The notes: a model not told the origin generated them from the sequence alone. Positions 53,128 to 62,374 are shown, counted from the stretch's first letter. The stretch: 64,000 nt of DNA from Pseudomonas fildesensis (GCF_001050345.1 NZ_LFMW01000011.1:1-64000), one strand, 5' to 3'. Numbers and translations are program-made.

Positions 53128-53823
53128 TCAGTGATGCTTCAGCAGCTTGCTTTCCAGATGATCCAGATGTTGGGTCATCAGCGCTATCGCGACGGTCGAG
53201 TTCCTTTGCTCCACCGCATCGACAATCGCCACATGCTCCTGCCACGCGCAATACGTGCAGGCTTGCGCTTCATATTGCGCGATGATCAGCGATGTCAACG
53301 GCACCAGGCTGTTTAGGAACTGCGCCAACGGCGCATTACCTGCCATCGCCGCCAGTTGCAGATGAAACTCCCCAGAAAGCCGAATCGCCGGCCCGCGCTG
53401 ATCGCGCTCAATACAGTCACGTTCGCGTGCAATCAGCTCGCGCAACTGGCGTATCTGCGCGGACGTTGCCTGGGCGCAGGCCAGTTGCACCACGGTCATT
53501 TCTGTCATCCGCCGGGCTTCCAGAATCTGCCGCGTCTGCTGCGCGTCCGGCGCAGCGACTTGAGCGCGCTGGTTAGGACGCAGGATGATCACCTGCTGAT
53601 GGGACAGCTTTGCCAATACGCGGCGAATCACGCTACGGCTCACGCCAAACGTTTCGCCCAGGCTCTCTTCGGTAAAGCGGCTGGCCGGGGCGATGCGCTG
53701 TTCGAGGATGGCATCGAACAGCCGTGGGTAGATGTCATCCACTGAGGGCTTTTTGCCTGCCACGAGGCGCATGGCGGGCAGGGCGGTGGTGACGGGTGCG
53801 CGTTGCAGGGCTTGGGCGGTCAT
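53128..53823 (-). CDS. GntR-family regulator, FCD domain
   Basis: Encodes 231 residues from ATG 53823 with TTTTGGAGACC upstream. The winged helix (residues about 28-90) includes FTEESLGETFGVSRSVIRRVLAKL. The FCD domain has likely metal and ligand residues in EFHLQLAAMAGN near residue 153 and in EHVAIVDAV near residue 205. Such regulators control uptake and oxidation of organic acids, sugar acids or purine-derived compounds. It lies 17 bases downstream of a second GntR regulator, in the same direction, so both may be in one operon next to a dicarboxylate transporter. The target is not identifiable. Confidence 0.88.
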   Translation of the reverse strand: MTAQALQRAPVTTALPAMRLVAGKKPSVDDIYPRLFDAILEQRIAPASRFTEESLGETFGVSRSVIRRVLAKLSHQQVIILRPNQRAQVAAPDAQQTRQILEARRMTEMTVVQLACAQATSAQIRQLRELIARERDCIERDQRGPAIRLSGEFHLQLAAMAGNAPLAQFLNSLVPLTSLIIAQYEAQACTYCAWQEHVAIVDAVEQRNSTVAIALMTQHLDHLESKLLKHH

Positions 53824-53840
53824 GGCCGGTCTCCAAAAAA

Positions 53841-54542
53841 TCAGCTGCCCAGATGGTCGTCCGGGATGTTCAAGCGAATGCCCATGCGCAGGCCTTCCTG
53901 AAGGATATGCCGACGCATCTCGGCACTGGCCAGGGCGCTGTTTTTGTTGCGGATGGCGCGCACGACGGCGTCGTTCTCCTTGAGGCGTTCGGCCATGTGT
54001 TCCGGAGAATTACGCAGCACCTGGGCGCTTTGCTTGAGGGCGTTGCTGGTCTGTTGCACGACGTTCTGGAAGATCGGATTGGAGGTGAGGGCGAACAGTT
54101 CTTCGTGGAAGCCGATATAGGCGTTCATGCCCGCTTCGGCGTCACCGGCGTCGAGGGCTTCGCGCATGTCCATCAGGGTCAGGCGCAATTGGCCGACTTC
54201 CTTGCTGCTGATCGACTGGGCCACCAGGCCGACGATGAAGGGCTCCAGGGTGTAGCGCAGTTGCAGGATGTCTTCGAGGCTCGCAGCGGCCACGGCGTCG
54301 TTGGATTGTGGTTCGCTGATATCGGTTTCCAGCACCACCACGCCTTTGCCGGGCATGGAACGCACCAGGCCAAGGGTTTCGAGCACGATCACGGCTTCGC
54401 GCAGGCTGGGGCGGCTGATACCCATCTGTTCGGCCAGTTCACGCTGGCCGGGCAGCATTTCGCCGCGTCGCCACTGGCCACGCGCCAGGGCGGCGCGCAG
54501 TTTTTCTACGACTGAATTGACGACGGTTGAGGTGCTGATCAC
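53841..54542 (-). CDS. GntR/FadR-family regulator, FCD domain
   Basis: Encodes 233 residues from GTG at 54540-54542, chosen because AAGGAGACATTGAA precedes it; an ATG 30 bases upstream exists but has no such site. The winged helix MLPGQRELAEQMGISRPSLREAVIVLETLGLV is followed by the FCD domain with FHEELFALTSN near residue 135 and an RHI segment near residue 210. FadR-type members respond to organic acids and bind TGGT-N-ACCA-like operators. It reads away from the DctA-type transporter gene, and the intergenic region at 56014-56118 has related palindromes. Its regulator role for that transporter is inferred. Confidence 0.85.
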   Translation of the reverse strand: MISTSTVVNSVVEKLRAALARGQWRRGEMLPGQRELAEQMGISRPSLREAVIVLETLGLVRSMPGKGVVVLETDISEPQSNDAVAAASLEDILQLRYTLEPFIVGLVAQSISSKEVGQLRLTLMDMREALDAGDAEAGMNAYIGFHEELFALTSNPIFQNVVQQTSNALKQSAQVLRNSPEHMAERLKENDAVVRAIRNKNSALASAEMRRHILQEGLRMGIRLNIPDDHLGS

Positions 54543-54592
54543 TTCAATGTCTCCTTGATGTTGCAAACACATTAATTGAACCGGCGACGTTT

Positions 54593-54641
54593 CAATGTGG
54601 GAGGGTGCAAGTCGAATCGTCGCACCGCCCCTCCCACATTG
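54593..54641. repeat. REP palindrome, short
   Basis: CAATGTGGGAGGG... at 54593 is mirrored by ...CCTCCCACATTG ending at 54641, with the inner pair TGCAAG...CGCACC only loosely matched. It belongs to the same family as 53014-53106 and sits in the 112-base gap between the FadR-like gene and the transporter gene. Confidence 0.85.
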
Positions 54642-54654
54642 GTCTGTATCGCTT

Positions 54655-55965
54655 TCAGAATTCCTGATGCGCCGGTGATACCGGCTTCTTGGCCTGGAAG
54701 GCATAACCTTGCTGGCCGTCGAGCACCTTGTTCGCGCGTTGGATGTCGATGTCTTTTTCCCAGCGGGCGATGGCCACGGTGGCGACGCAGTTGCCGATCA
54801 GGTTGGTCAGCGCGCGGCCGATGCCCATGAACCAGTCCACCGCCAACACCAGCACCAGGCCGACCACCGGAATCGCCGGGATGGCCGTCAGTGTCGCCGC
54901 CAGAATCACCAGCGCCGACCCCGGAATCCCGTGGGCGCCCTTGGACGTAATCAGCGACACCAGCAGGATGGTCAGCAGGTCGGTCATCGACAGCGGTGTG
55001 CCGGTGGCATTGGCGATGAATACGATGGCCAGGGTCAGGTAGATCGAGAAACCGTCGAGGTTGAACGAGTATCCGGTCGGAATCACCAGGCCCACGGTGG
55101 AGCTACCGATGCCCAGGTGCTCCAGTTTACGCATGATCTGCGGCAGCACGGCGTCGGAGGAGGCGGTGCCCATCACGATCAGCAATTCTTCACGCAGGTA
55201 CTTGAGCAGCGGCAGCATGCGCAGGCCCGACAGGCGCATCACCAGGCCGAGGATCAAGGAGACGAAGGCGAAGCAGGTCAGGTAGAACAGGCCCACCAGG
55301 CTGCCCAGGTGTTGCAGCGAGTCCAGGCCATAGGTGCTGGTGGTGAAGGCGATCGCACCAAACACACCGATGGGCGCCAGACGCACGATCATGCCCATGA
55401 TGCGGAAGATCACATGGCTCAGCTCGTTGATCAGCCGCGAGATGCCCGACGCCGCTTCGCCCACCAGGTTTAACGCACTGCCGAACAACACCGAGAACAG
55501 CAGTACCTGCAACACGTTGTTGTCGGCAAAGGCGCCAATTACGGAGTTGGGGATCAGTTCCATCAGGAACTGGCTGGTGCCCTTGATGTGCTGGCCCTTG
55601 TCGGCCAGTTCATTGAGGCCGGCGGAGGAGAGCTGTTCCAGGTGGATATTGGCGCCGGTGCCGATGCCGGTGCTGAAGGCCATGATCAGGCCGATCACCA
55701 GGGCGACGGTGGTCAGCACTTCAAAATAGATCACCGACTTGAGGCCGATGCGTCCGACTTTCTTCAAGTCGCCGGCGCCGGAAATACCGCTGACCACCAC
55801 GCAGAATACGATCAGGCCAATCAGCATCTTGATCAGCTTGATAAAGCCGTCACCCAGGGGTTTGAGTTGCGAGGAAAATTCGGGAAGGGCCAGGCCGCAG
55901 GCGATGCCGAGCATCAGGCCAATCACGACTTGCAGGAAAATCGAACGCGAGCACCATCTGAGCAT
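54655..55965 (-). CDS. Dicarboxylate/cation symporter, DctA type
   Basis: Encodes 436 residues with about eight membrane segments and two re-entrant loops. Family hallmarks are present: the serine-rich GTASSDAVLPQIMRKLE (HP1) near residue 273, VIPTGYSFNLDGFSIYL near residue 306, and SKGAHGIPGSALVILAATL (HP2) near residue 351. DctA homologues import succinate, fumarate and malate (some glutamate or aspartate) with protons or sodium. Another copy is common elsewhere in Pseudomonas genomes, so the symbol is withheld. The two GntR regulators downstream on the same strand could control it. Start at 55963-55965 has GAGATCCCTCCC upstream, a weak ribosome binding site. Confidence 0.9.
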   Translation of the reverse strand: MLRWCSRSIFLQVVIGLMLGIACGLALPEFSSQLKPLGDGFIKLIKMLIGLIVFCVVVSGISGAGDLKKVGRIGLKSVIYFEVLTTVALVIGLIMAFSTGIGTGANIHLEQLSSAGLNELADKGQHIKGTSQFLMELIPNSVIGAFADNNVLQVLLFSVLFGSALNLVGEAASGISRLINELSHVIFRIMGMIVRLAPIGVFGAIAFTTSTYGLDSLQHLGSLVGLFYLTCFAFVSLILGLVMRLSGLRMLPLLKYLREELLIVMGTASSDAVLPQIMRKLEHLGIGSSTVGLVIPTGYSFNLDGFSIYLTLAIVFIANATGTPLSMTDLLTILLVSLITSKGAHGIPGSALVILAATLTAIPAIPVVGLVLVLAVDWFMGIGRALTNLIGNCVATVAIARWEKDIDIQRANKVLDGQQGYAFQAKKPVSPAHQEF

Positions 55966-56013
55966 GGGAGGGATCTCTATTCGGTGCCCTGGTGGTTCCA
56001 GGGCTTAATTGTT

Positions 56014-56118
56014 GTGGTCATACCGGTAAGTCCAGTGCGCGGCCAGTCTACGCTGGGTATTTTTCAATTCACAAGTAAATAATCGCTGGTTTACCGGTCC
56101 CGGTCTGACCAGTTGGTC
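56014..56118. promoter_or_regulatory. Palindromes in the DctA-type gene upstream region
   Basis: GGTCATACC (56016-56024), GGTTTACC (56088-56095) and GACCAGTTGGTC (56107-56118) are inverted repeats of the TGGT/ACCA type bound by FadR-like GntR regulators; TACCGGT also occurs twice (56021-56027 and 56092-56098). All lie upstream of the transporter start on the minus strand. They are candidate operators for one of the adjacent regulators. Confidence 0.4.
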
Positions 56119-56197
56119 GGCAAGGGCGATGCTTGAGCGGTTGGCGGGGTGGAAAATTTTTCGCTTATCATCCGCGGCTCGGCACATGAGGTGATGG

Positions 56198-56833
56198 ATG
56201 GATAAACCAGGACTGACAACGGACCCAGCAGGGGTGACCTATTGCACCTGGCGCAATGCTGCGCCGGAGTACCCGCGTTACCACGACCACGAGTGGGGCG
56301 TGCCGGTGGCGGATGATATCCAGCTGTACGAGAAGATTTGCCTGGAGGGATTTCAGGCAGGCATGGCGTGGATCACCATTTTGCGCAAACGCGAGCAGTT
56401 TCGGGCGGCGTTTGAGGGGTTTGATTTTCGTCGGGTGGCGCAGTATGGCGAGGCGGATATCGAGCGATTGATGAATGATCCAGGCATTGTGCGCAATCGG
56501 GCGAAGATCGTCTCCACGATCAACAATGCGCGCAAGGCGTGCGAGTTGGTGGATGAGATCGGGTCGTTGGGGCAATGGCTATGGGCGTTCGAGCCTGGGC
56601 CTGAAGAGCGTCCGTCGGTGGTGGACATGGCTTACTGGACGGCTAATCCCACGTCACCGGCTTCGGTACGGTTGTCGAAGGCCTTGAAGAAACGCGGTTG
56701 GACCTATGTCGGCCCGACCACGATGTACGCACTGATGCAGGCAATGGGCATGGTCAATGACCACCTCGAAGGCTGCGCCTGCCGCCAGCAGATTGAAGAC
56801 CTGCGTCGCCATTTCAAACGCCCCACGGCCTAA
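56198..56833 (+). CDS. tag: DNA-3-methyladenine glycosylase I (Tag)
   Basis: Encodes 211 residues. The expected zinc-binding residues are visible: Cys in VTYCTWRNA near residue 16, the early YHDHEWGVP with His near residue 30, and His and Cys in NDHLEGCACR near residue 190. The HhH glycosylase region includes FQAGMAWITILRKREQFR near residue 52 and the catalytic-site Glu/Trp environment of Tag. Tag excises 3-methyladenine from alkylated DNA. Monocistronic; the divergent transporter gene is 232 bases away. Downstream 82 bases separate it from the convergent cupin gene, with no clear terminator. Confidence 0.94.
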   Translation: MDKPGLTTDPAGVTYCTWRNAAPEYPRYHDHEWGVPVADDIQLYEKICLEGFQAGMAWITILRKREQFRAAFEGFDFRRVAQYGEADIERLMNDPGIVRNRAKIVSTINNARKACELVDEIGSLGQWLWAFEPGPEERPSVVDMAYWTANPTSPASVRLSKALKKRGWTYVGPTTMYALMQAMGMVNDHLEGCACRQQIEDLRRHFKRPTA

Positions 56834-56915
56834 TGCCGATCCGACAAGCGCCCTCGCCACAGGTTACTTCCCGCTCTTTCTATTTCTTAACTGATCGCAG
56901 GCCAGCGGTGTGTGG

Positions 56916-57317
56916 CTATTGTTTCAGTGGGGTGAGCACTTCGGCCTTGTCATCCAGCACCATCACCACCAGCAACTTGGCCGGCTTGGTCTGGCTGGCA
57001 TTGCTCGACTCGAAGTGCCGCGAGCCGGCCGGCTCATAGAATGACTGGCCGGCCTTGTAGGTTATCGCCTTTTCATCGTTGACCCGCGAAGTGATCTCAC
57101 CCTCCAGCACATACGCCACGGCGGTGCCGGTGTGGCTGTGGGGCACGGTGGCTTGGCCCGGCGCGTAATCCACGGTCAGCATGATGGTTTTCTTGCCTGG
57201 CACGTTGGACAAGGCGTGCTCTTGCAGCACCTTGATCGACTCCTGGTTGTACACAGGTGTGTGGGCGAAGGCACTGAGCGAGGCGAGCATCAGGGTGGTG
57301 GCGAATAGTCGTTTCAT
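56916..57317 (-). CDS. Exported cupin-domain protein
   Basis: Encodes 133 residues with a signal peptide (about residues 1-19, LFATTLMLASLSAFAH). The cupin core has motif 1, GQATVPHSHTGTAVAYVLEGE, with two His residues near 60, and motif 2, KAGQSFYEPAGSRHF, with a His near 99. The two motifs would bind one metal. Periplasmic cupins of this size are found beside MocR regulators and stress genes; the substrate is unknown. It lies 84 bases downstream of the MocR-type gene's end and is on the same strand, possibly a separate unit. Confidence 0.85.
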   Translation of the reverse strand: MKRLFATTLMLASLSAFAHTPVYNQESIKVLQEHALSNVPGKKTIMLTVDYAPGQATVPHSHTGTAVAYVLEGEITSRVNDEKAITYKAGQSFYEPAGSRHFESSNASQTKPAKLLVVMVLDDKAEVLTPLKQ

Positions 57318-57401
57318 GAGGTGATTTCCGCGTGGTTCGAGACCTCTTCACCCTACGCCCGGGGTCGTGATCGACCAATGACCAATCCGCCGGAAAATCC
57401 G

Positions 57402-58835
57402 CTAGCCAATCTGCTGGAGAATATCGCGCACCTTGTCCAGCGCCGGGTCGATGTCCAGCGTCTCGATGGCCCCGAAGCCGATGATCAAGCCCGGACGTAC
57501 CGGCGTGTCGTGGAAGAACACATCCAAGGGGTACAACCCCACCTCTACCTGGCGCGCCAGCTGTATCAGCAGCGGGATATTCATCGGCACCTTGCACAGC
57601 GCCGCCATATGGAACCCGGCCACCGTCGGCACGGCTTCGAACCACGGCGACAAGTCCCCCGCCAGGCGCTGCAGGATGCGCTCGCGGCGCCCGGCGTACA
57701 CCGTGTGGCAGCGGCGAATATGCTTGAGCAAATAGCCTTCGCTGATGAACTTGGCCAGCGCCCATTGCGCCAGGGTAGAACTGTGCTGGTCGGTCAATTG
57801 TTTGGCCTTGAGCACCGCGCCATAGATGGCCGGTGGCAGTACCGCATAGCCCAGGCGCAATTCGGGCAGCAGGGTTTTCGAGAAGGTCCCGACGTAGGTG
57901 ACCACGCCGCGCGTGTCCATGCTTTGCAGGGAGTCGGTGGGGCGGCCTTCGTAGCGGAATTCGCTGTCGTAGTCGTCTTCGATAATGATCGCCCCCAGCT
58001 CGAACGCGCGCGCCAGCAGGGCTTCGCGGCGCGGCATGCTCATGGGCATGCCGAGAGGGAACTGGTGGGATGGTGTCACGTAGATTAGCCGTGTGCCGTC
58101 GGGGATGTTATCGACCTGGATGCCGTGCTCGTCGACGGGCACGCTCGCAACGCTGGCGCCCATCGCCACGCACAACTGGCGCGCCGGGCTGTAGCCGGGG
58201 TCTTCCATGGCCACGATGCTGCCCGGTTCCAGCACCACGCGGGCGATGAGATCGAGGGCCTGCTGCGCGCCGTTGGTGACGACGATGTCACTGTCGCGGC
58301 ATTTGACCCCACGGGAGAACGCGATATGCCCGGCGATGGCATTGCGCAGTGCCGGCAGGCCTTCTGGCTGGCTGTAGAAACCACTGTTCTGCGCGATGCG
58401 CCGCAGGGCGTCCTGGGTACAGCGCCGCCATTCGTCCTGGGGGAATTGGTGGCGGCTGGTGGCGCCACCGATAAATTCGTAGCGCAGGGTGCTGTCGCGC
58501 GTGGGGTGGCGCATCGGCGATGGCAGCGCCTGCCAGGTCGCCAGGTTGGCGGCACACGCCAGGTCGGTGGCGGTTTGCAGGCGTTCGGTCTGCGGTGTAC
58601 GTGCGTTGACGAAGGTGCCACGGCCGGTCTTGCCGACCAGCAAGCCTTCGTAGGTCAGGGTGGCATAGGTGTCGGACACGGTCTTGCGCGAGACGCCCAG
58701 TTGCTCGGCCAGCAGGCGGCTGGGTGGCAGTTGCGCACCGGCGGCCAGGCGCCCGCAGCCAATCGCTTCGCGCAACTGCTGGTACAGCTGTTCGGCCAGA
58801 TCCTTACGGCCGTTGATCACAACGTGCAGTTCCAT
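57402..58835 (-). CDS. MocR-type regulator: GntR helix-turn-helix fused to a PLP aminotransferase domain
   Basis: Encodes 477 residues. Residues about 12-80 form a GntR winged helix (PPSRLLAEQLGVSRKTVSDTYATL). The remainder is a fold type I aminotransferase: VVTNGAQQALDLIARV near residue 188, EDPGYSPARQL, and YVGTFSKTLLPELRLGY near residue 313 with the PLP-binding Lys. Such proteins (PdxR, GabR and others) sense PLP or amino compounds and usually regulate a divergent gene. The divergent gene, 154 bases away, encodes an AhpD-like protein, its likely target. The substrate is unknown. Confidence 0.9.
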   Translation of the reverse strand: MELHVVINGRKDLAEQLYQQLREAIGCGRLAAGAQLPPSRLLAEQLGVSRKTVSDTYATLTYEGLLVGKTGRGTFVNARTPQTERLQTATDLACAANLATWQALPSPMRHPTRDSTLRYEFIGGATSRHQFPQDEWRRCTQDALRRIAQNSGFYSQPEGLPALRNAIAGHIAFSRGVKCRDSDIVVTNGAQQALDLIARVVLEPGSIVAMEDPGYSPARQLCVAMGASVASVPVDEHGIQVDNIPDGTRLIYVTPSHQFPLGMPMSMPRREALLARAFELGAIIIEDDYDSEFRYEGRPTDSLQSMDTRGVVTYVGTFSKTLLPELRLGYAVLPPAIYGAVLKAKQLTDQHSSTLAQWALAKFISEGYLLKHIRRCHTVYAGRRERILQRLAGDLSPWFEAVPTVAGFHMAALCKVPMNIPLLIQLARQVEVGLYPLDVFFHDTPVRPGLIIGFGAIETLDIDPALDKVRDILQQIG

Positions 58836-58989
58836 GTTTCATCCCGAGGCATTCGATCTGCGCCAAGACTACTCGCTCGTGGCGCGCGCTCAAAATGGTC
58901 TCTGCGTAAACCGGCGGATTGGCTATAGGGCTTATGGCCCGTGGGTTTTAGGCTGGATCATGATTACATCCGCCGCCTGAGAGCCGCCC

Positions 58990-59433
58990 ATGGAACCTCG
59001 TCTGGATTACTACACCGCGTCACCACAAGCGCTCAAAGGCATGTTGATGCTGGAGGCGACCACCTTTGGCCTGTCCATCGAAAATCCGTTGCTGGAACTG
59101 ATCAAGATCCGCGTTTCGCAACTCAACCACTGCGGCTTCTGTACCGACATGCATTCGATGGCGGCACGGCAGCGCGGGGAGTCGGAGCGGCGGTTGTTCG
59201 CGCTGTGTGTGTGGCGTGATGCGCCATTTTTTACTGCGCGGGAGAAAGCCGCGTTGGCCTGGAGCGAGTCGGTGGCGGCGCTACCGACTTCAACGGTTTC
59301 GGATGAGCTTTTCGCGGCAACGCGTGTGGAATTCAGCGAGCAGGAACTGGTGGACCTGACCATGGCGGTCTCCAGCATCAGTGGCTGGAACCGCCTGGCA
59401 GTGAGTTTTCGGCAGCAACCGCCGAATGCTTGA
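58990..59433 (+). CDS. Carboxymuconolactone decarboxylase / AhpD-like protein
   Basis: Encodes 147 residues with the AhpD-type redox motif HCGFCTDMHS near residue 42 (C-x-x-C followed by His), within an all-helical CMD domain. Members of this group are alkylhydroperoxidase-like and can reduce peroxides using a thiol pair. It is divergent from a MocR regulator, an arrangement repeatedly seen in Pseudomonas that suggests control by that protein. The stop codon abuts the stop of the convergent SDR gene. Confidence 0.88.
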   Translation: MEPRLDYYTASPQALKGMLMLEATTFGLSIENPLLELIKIRVSQLNHCGFCTDMHSMAARQRGESERRLFALCVWRDAPFFTAREKAALAWSESVAALPTSTVSDELFAATRVEFSEQELVDLTMAVSSISGWNRLAVSFRQQPPNA

Positions 59434-60201
59434 TCAGGACAGGAAACCACCGTCCACGTTCAGCGACACACCGGTGGTGTAGGTCGACGCATCACTGGCC
59501 AAATACAGCACCGCACCGGCCATCTCGCTCGGGTCCGCCACACGCTTGAGCGGAATCTGCGCCAGGGCCATTTTCAGGATCGCATCGTTTTTCACCAGCG
59601 CCGAGGCGAACTTGGTGTCGGTCAGGCCCGGCAGCAGGGCGTTGCAGCGGATGCCGAACGCGGCGCACTCCTTGGCGAACACCTTGGTCATGTTGATCAC
59701 GGCGGCCTTGGTCACCGAGTAGATGCCCTGGAACACGCCCGGCGAGATGCCATTGATCGACGCCACGTTAATGATGCTGCCGCCACCGTTGTCGCGCATC
59801 AGCTTGCCGGCTTCCACCGACATGAAGAAGTAGCCGCGAATGTTCACGTCCACGGTCTTCTGGAAAGCGCCGAGGTCGGTGTCCAGTACGTTGCAGAACT
59901 GCGGGTTGGTCGCGGCGTTGTTGACCAGGATATCCAGGCGACCAAACTGTTCACGAATGCTGGCAAATACCTGAGTGATCTGCTCCATTTCGCCGATATG
60001 GCAGGCAATCGCAGTGGCCTTGCCGCCGTCGGCGATGATCGCGTCCGCTACATGCTGGCAGCCTTCGAGCTTGCGGCTGGAAACGATCACATGGGCGCCT
60101 TGCTGGGCCAGCAACTTGGCGATGGCCTCACCGATGCCACGGCTGGCGCCGGAGACAAAAGCGATCTTGCCGTCGAGGTCGAACAGGTTGGTCTTGGACA
60201 T
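59434..60201 (-). CDS. Short-chain dehydrogenase/reductase
   Basis: Encodes 255 residues from ATG at 60199-60201, with AAGGAATCCCC upstream; a longer frame overlapping the upstream gene is not supported. SDR motifs: SGASRGIGEAIA near residue 17, NNAATNPQ near residue 93, INVASINGISPG (Ser) near residue 142, and YSVTKAA (Tyr, Lys) near residue 159. The ending VSLNVDGGFLS is typical of classical SDRs. It is 22 bases after a phosphotransferase-like gene. SDR plus such a kinase is a frequent pair in acyl-CoA catabolic loci, usually with an acyl-CoA dehydrogenase, which is missing here. Substrate unknown. Confidence 0.88.
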   Translation of the reverse strand: MSKTNLFDLDGKIAFVSGASRGIGEAIAKLLAQQGAHVIVSSRKLEGCQHVADAIIADGGKATAIACHIGEMEQITQVFASIREQFGRLDILVNNAATNPQFCNVLDTDLGAFQKTVDVNIRGYFFMSVEAGKLMRDNGGGSIINVASINGISPGVFQGIYSVTKAAVINMTKVFAKECAAFGIRCNALLPGLTDTKFASALVKNDAILKMALAQIPLKRVADPSEMAGAVLYLASDASTYTTGVSLNVDGGFLS

Positions 60202-60223
60202 GGGGATTCCTTGTTGTATGCAA

Positions 60224-61291
60224 TCAGAGCGCGGATTTGCCGATGACATTCAGGCTCATCTGCTCCAGCAGCTTGTTCATGTGGATGAACTGCGCAAAGC
60301 GTTTGTCCTGGGTCTGGCCGTGGAAAAAGCGGTAGTAGATCTGCTGCACGATGCCGGCCAGGCGGAACAGGCCGTAGGTGTAGTAGAAGTCGAAATTATC
60401 GACCTGGATGCCGGAGCGTTCGGCGTAGTAATCGACGAACTCGCGGCGCGTGAGCATGCCAGGGGCGTTGCTCGGTTGGCGGCGCATCAGTTGCACCGGC
60501 GCCGGGTCAGCCGCTTCGATCCAGTAGGCGAGGGTGTTGCCCAGGTCCATCAGCGGGTCGCCGAGGGTGGTGAGTTCCCAGTCCAGCACGCCGATGATCT
60601 GCATCGGGTTGTGCGGGTCGAGGATCACGTTGTCGAAGCGGTAGTCGTTGTGCACGATGCTCGACGTCGGGTGGTCGGCGGGCATTTTGTCGTTGAGCCA
60701 CGCGCGCACTTTTTCCCAGCGGGGTGCGTCCGGGGTCAGGGCTTTTTCATAGCGGTCGCTCCAGCCACGGATCTGGCGCGCCACGTAGCCTTCGGGCTTG
60801 CCCAGGTCGGCCAGGCCGCAGGCGGCGTAATCCACCTGGTGTAGCTCAACGAATTTGTCGATAAAGCTTTTGCACAAGGCTTCGGTCTTGGTGGCGTCCA
60901 GGCCCAGTTCGGGCGGCAGGTCGGAGCGCAGGATGATGCCGTTGACGCGCTCCATCACATAGAACTCGGCGCCGATCACCGATTCATCGGTGCAGTGCAC
61001 GTAGGCCTTGGGGCAATACGGGAAGCCGTCTTTGAGCTGGTTGAGAATGCGGAATTCGCGGCCCATGTCATGGGCGGATTTGGCTTTGTGGCCAAAGGGC
61101 GGGCGGCGCAGTACGAATTCCTGCTCGGGGTATTCCAGCAGGTAAGTCAGGTTGGACGCGCCGCCGGGGAATTGGCTGATTGTCACAGGGCCGCTCAAAC
61201 CCGGAATATGGGCCTTGAGGTAGGGATCGATCAGGCTGGCATCAAGTTCTTCGCCTGGGCGAATCTGGGTCGATTGGTCGTTAAGCGCCAT
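60224..61291 (-). CDS. Phosphotransferase family protein (ACAD10/11 APH-like)
   Basis: Encodes 355 residues of the aminoglycoside-phosphotransferase fold. Motifs: FPGGASNLTYLLEY (nucleotide loop) near residue 42, FVLRRPP (Lys equivalent region) near residue 57, catalytic VHNDYRFDNVIL near residue 213, and VLDWELTTLGDPLMDLG (metal Asp) near residue 233. This subgroup resembles the N-terminal kinase domain of mammalian ACAD10/ACAD11, which phosphorylates 4-hydroxyacyl-CoA in the breakdown of 4-hydroxy acids. In bacteria it is usually next to acyl-CoA dehydrogenases and SDRs. It forms an operon with the following SDR. Confidence 0.85.
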   Translation of the reverse strand: MALNDQSTQIRPGEELDASLIDPYLKAHIPGLSGPVTISQFPGGASNLTYLLEYPEQEFVLRRPPFGHKAKSAHDMGREFRILNQLKDGFPYCPKAYVHCTDESVIGAEFYVMERVNGIILRSDLPPELGLDATKTEALCKSFIDKFVELHQVDYAACGLADLGKPEGYVARQIRGWSDRYEKALTPDAPRWEKVRAWLNDKMPADHPTSSIVHNDYRFDNVILDPHNPMQIIGVLDWELTTLGDPLMDLGNTLAYWIEAADPAPVQLMRRQPSNAPGMLTRREFVDYYAERSGIQVDNFDFYYTYGLFRLAGIVQQIYYRFFHGQTQDKRFAQFIHMNKLLEQMSLNVIGKSAL

Positions 61292-61420
61292 GCTTATCCC
61301 TTCTGCTTATTCTAAAGGCCTCGGACTATTTCCTAATCTAATGCGCACAACCGCCCAGCGACAAGGTCGGGGCGGCTTAATAGGTTAGCGTGTTGGATGA
61401 TGATCAGCGTGCCTGATCGG

Positions 61421-62374
61421 TCATTTTTCGGGCGGGGGCAAGGCGACCGGCGTGAGCACCGGCCGGCCGGCGAAGTACTCCACCAGGTTATCGGCCACCC
61501 GTTGCACGGTGTCATGGGCGGCTTCCGGCGACAGGCCGGCCACGTGCGAGGTGAGCACGGTGTTGCTCAGACGCTTGAGGGCATCGGGCACCGCTGGCTC
61601 ATCGTCGAACACATCCAGCGCCGCGCCGCCGATACGGCGCTGCTCAAGGGCGGCGACCAGGTCGGCGGTTACCACTACGCTGCCACGGCCGATGTTCACC
61701 AGGTAACCGTTCGGGCCGAGGGCGTCGAGGGTGTGGCGATCGATCAAGTGACGGGTGCTGGCGCCACCGGGTGTGGCCAGGATCAGGAAGTCGGAGGTGC
61801 GCGCCAGTTCAACCGCGGTTGAGCAGTAGGTGTAGTCCACGTCATCGCGCGGCTGGCGGTTGTGGTAACTCACTTGCATGCCGAAGCCCAGGGCGGCGCG
61901 CTTGGCGATCTCCAGGCCCACGGCGCCCATCCCGAGAATGCCCAGTTGCTTGCCGCCCAGGGAAGGGCGCATCACCTTGGGCCATTCGCTGCGTCGCACC
62001 GCCGCGTCCGTCTGGGGGATGCCGCGGACCAGCGAGAGCAGCAGCGCCATGGCGTGGTCGGCCACTGACGGGGCGTTCACCCCCGCGCCGTTGGTCACCA
62101 CGATCCCGCGATTGCTCGCCGCCTGCAGGTCGACATGCTCGTAGCCGGCGCCGATCACGCAGATGATTTCCAGCAACGGCAGGGCGGCGATTTCCTCGGC
62201 ATACAACCCTAGCGGGCCACGGGTCAGCACGGCCTTGATCTGCCCGCCATGGGCCTTGATGGCCTGGGCGCGTTCGTCGGGCGTCGGCGCCAGGATCACA
62301 TGAAAGTCATTGCTCTCGATGATTTGCAGGTATTCGTTGATGGTTTCAACCAGGACCAGAACGGTGATGGGCAT
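61421..62374 (-). CDS. D-2-hydroxyacid dehydrogenase family protein
   Basis: Encodes 317 residues with the NAD(P)-binding motif LGILGMGAVGLEIAKRA near residue 145, the family segment NIGRGSVVV near residue 235 and SHVAGLSPEA (catalytic His) near residue 285. The catalytic Arg lies in VNIGRG's upstream loop (ATPGGASTRHLID). Homologues include glyoxylate/hydroxypyruvate reductases. The N-terminal start MPITVLVLVETINEYLQII and length are normal. Monocistronic, with a 129-base gap to the phosphotransferase gene. Physiological substrate unassigned. Confidence 0.88.
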   Translation of the reverse strand: MPITVLVLVETINEYLQIIESNDFHVILAPTPDERAQAIKAHGGQIKAVLTRGPLGLYAEEIAALPLLEIICVIGAGYEHVDLQAASNRGIVVTNGAGVNAPSVADHAMALLLSLVRGIPQTDAAVRRSEWPKVMRPSLGGKQLGILGMGAVGLEIAKRAALGFGMQVSYHNRQPRDDVDYTYCSTAVELARTSDFLILATPGGASTRHLIDRHTLDALGPNGYLVNIGRGSVVVTADLVAALEQRRIGGAALDVFDDEPAVPDALKRLSNTVLTSHVAGLSPEAAHDTVQRVADNLVEYFAGRPVLTPVALPPPEK

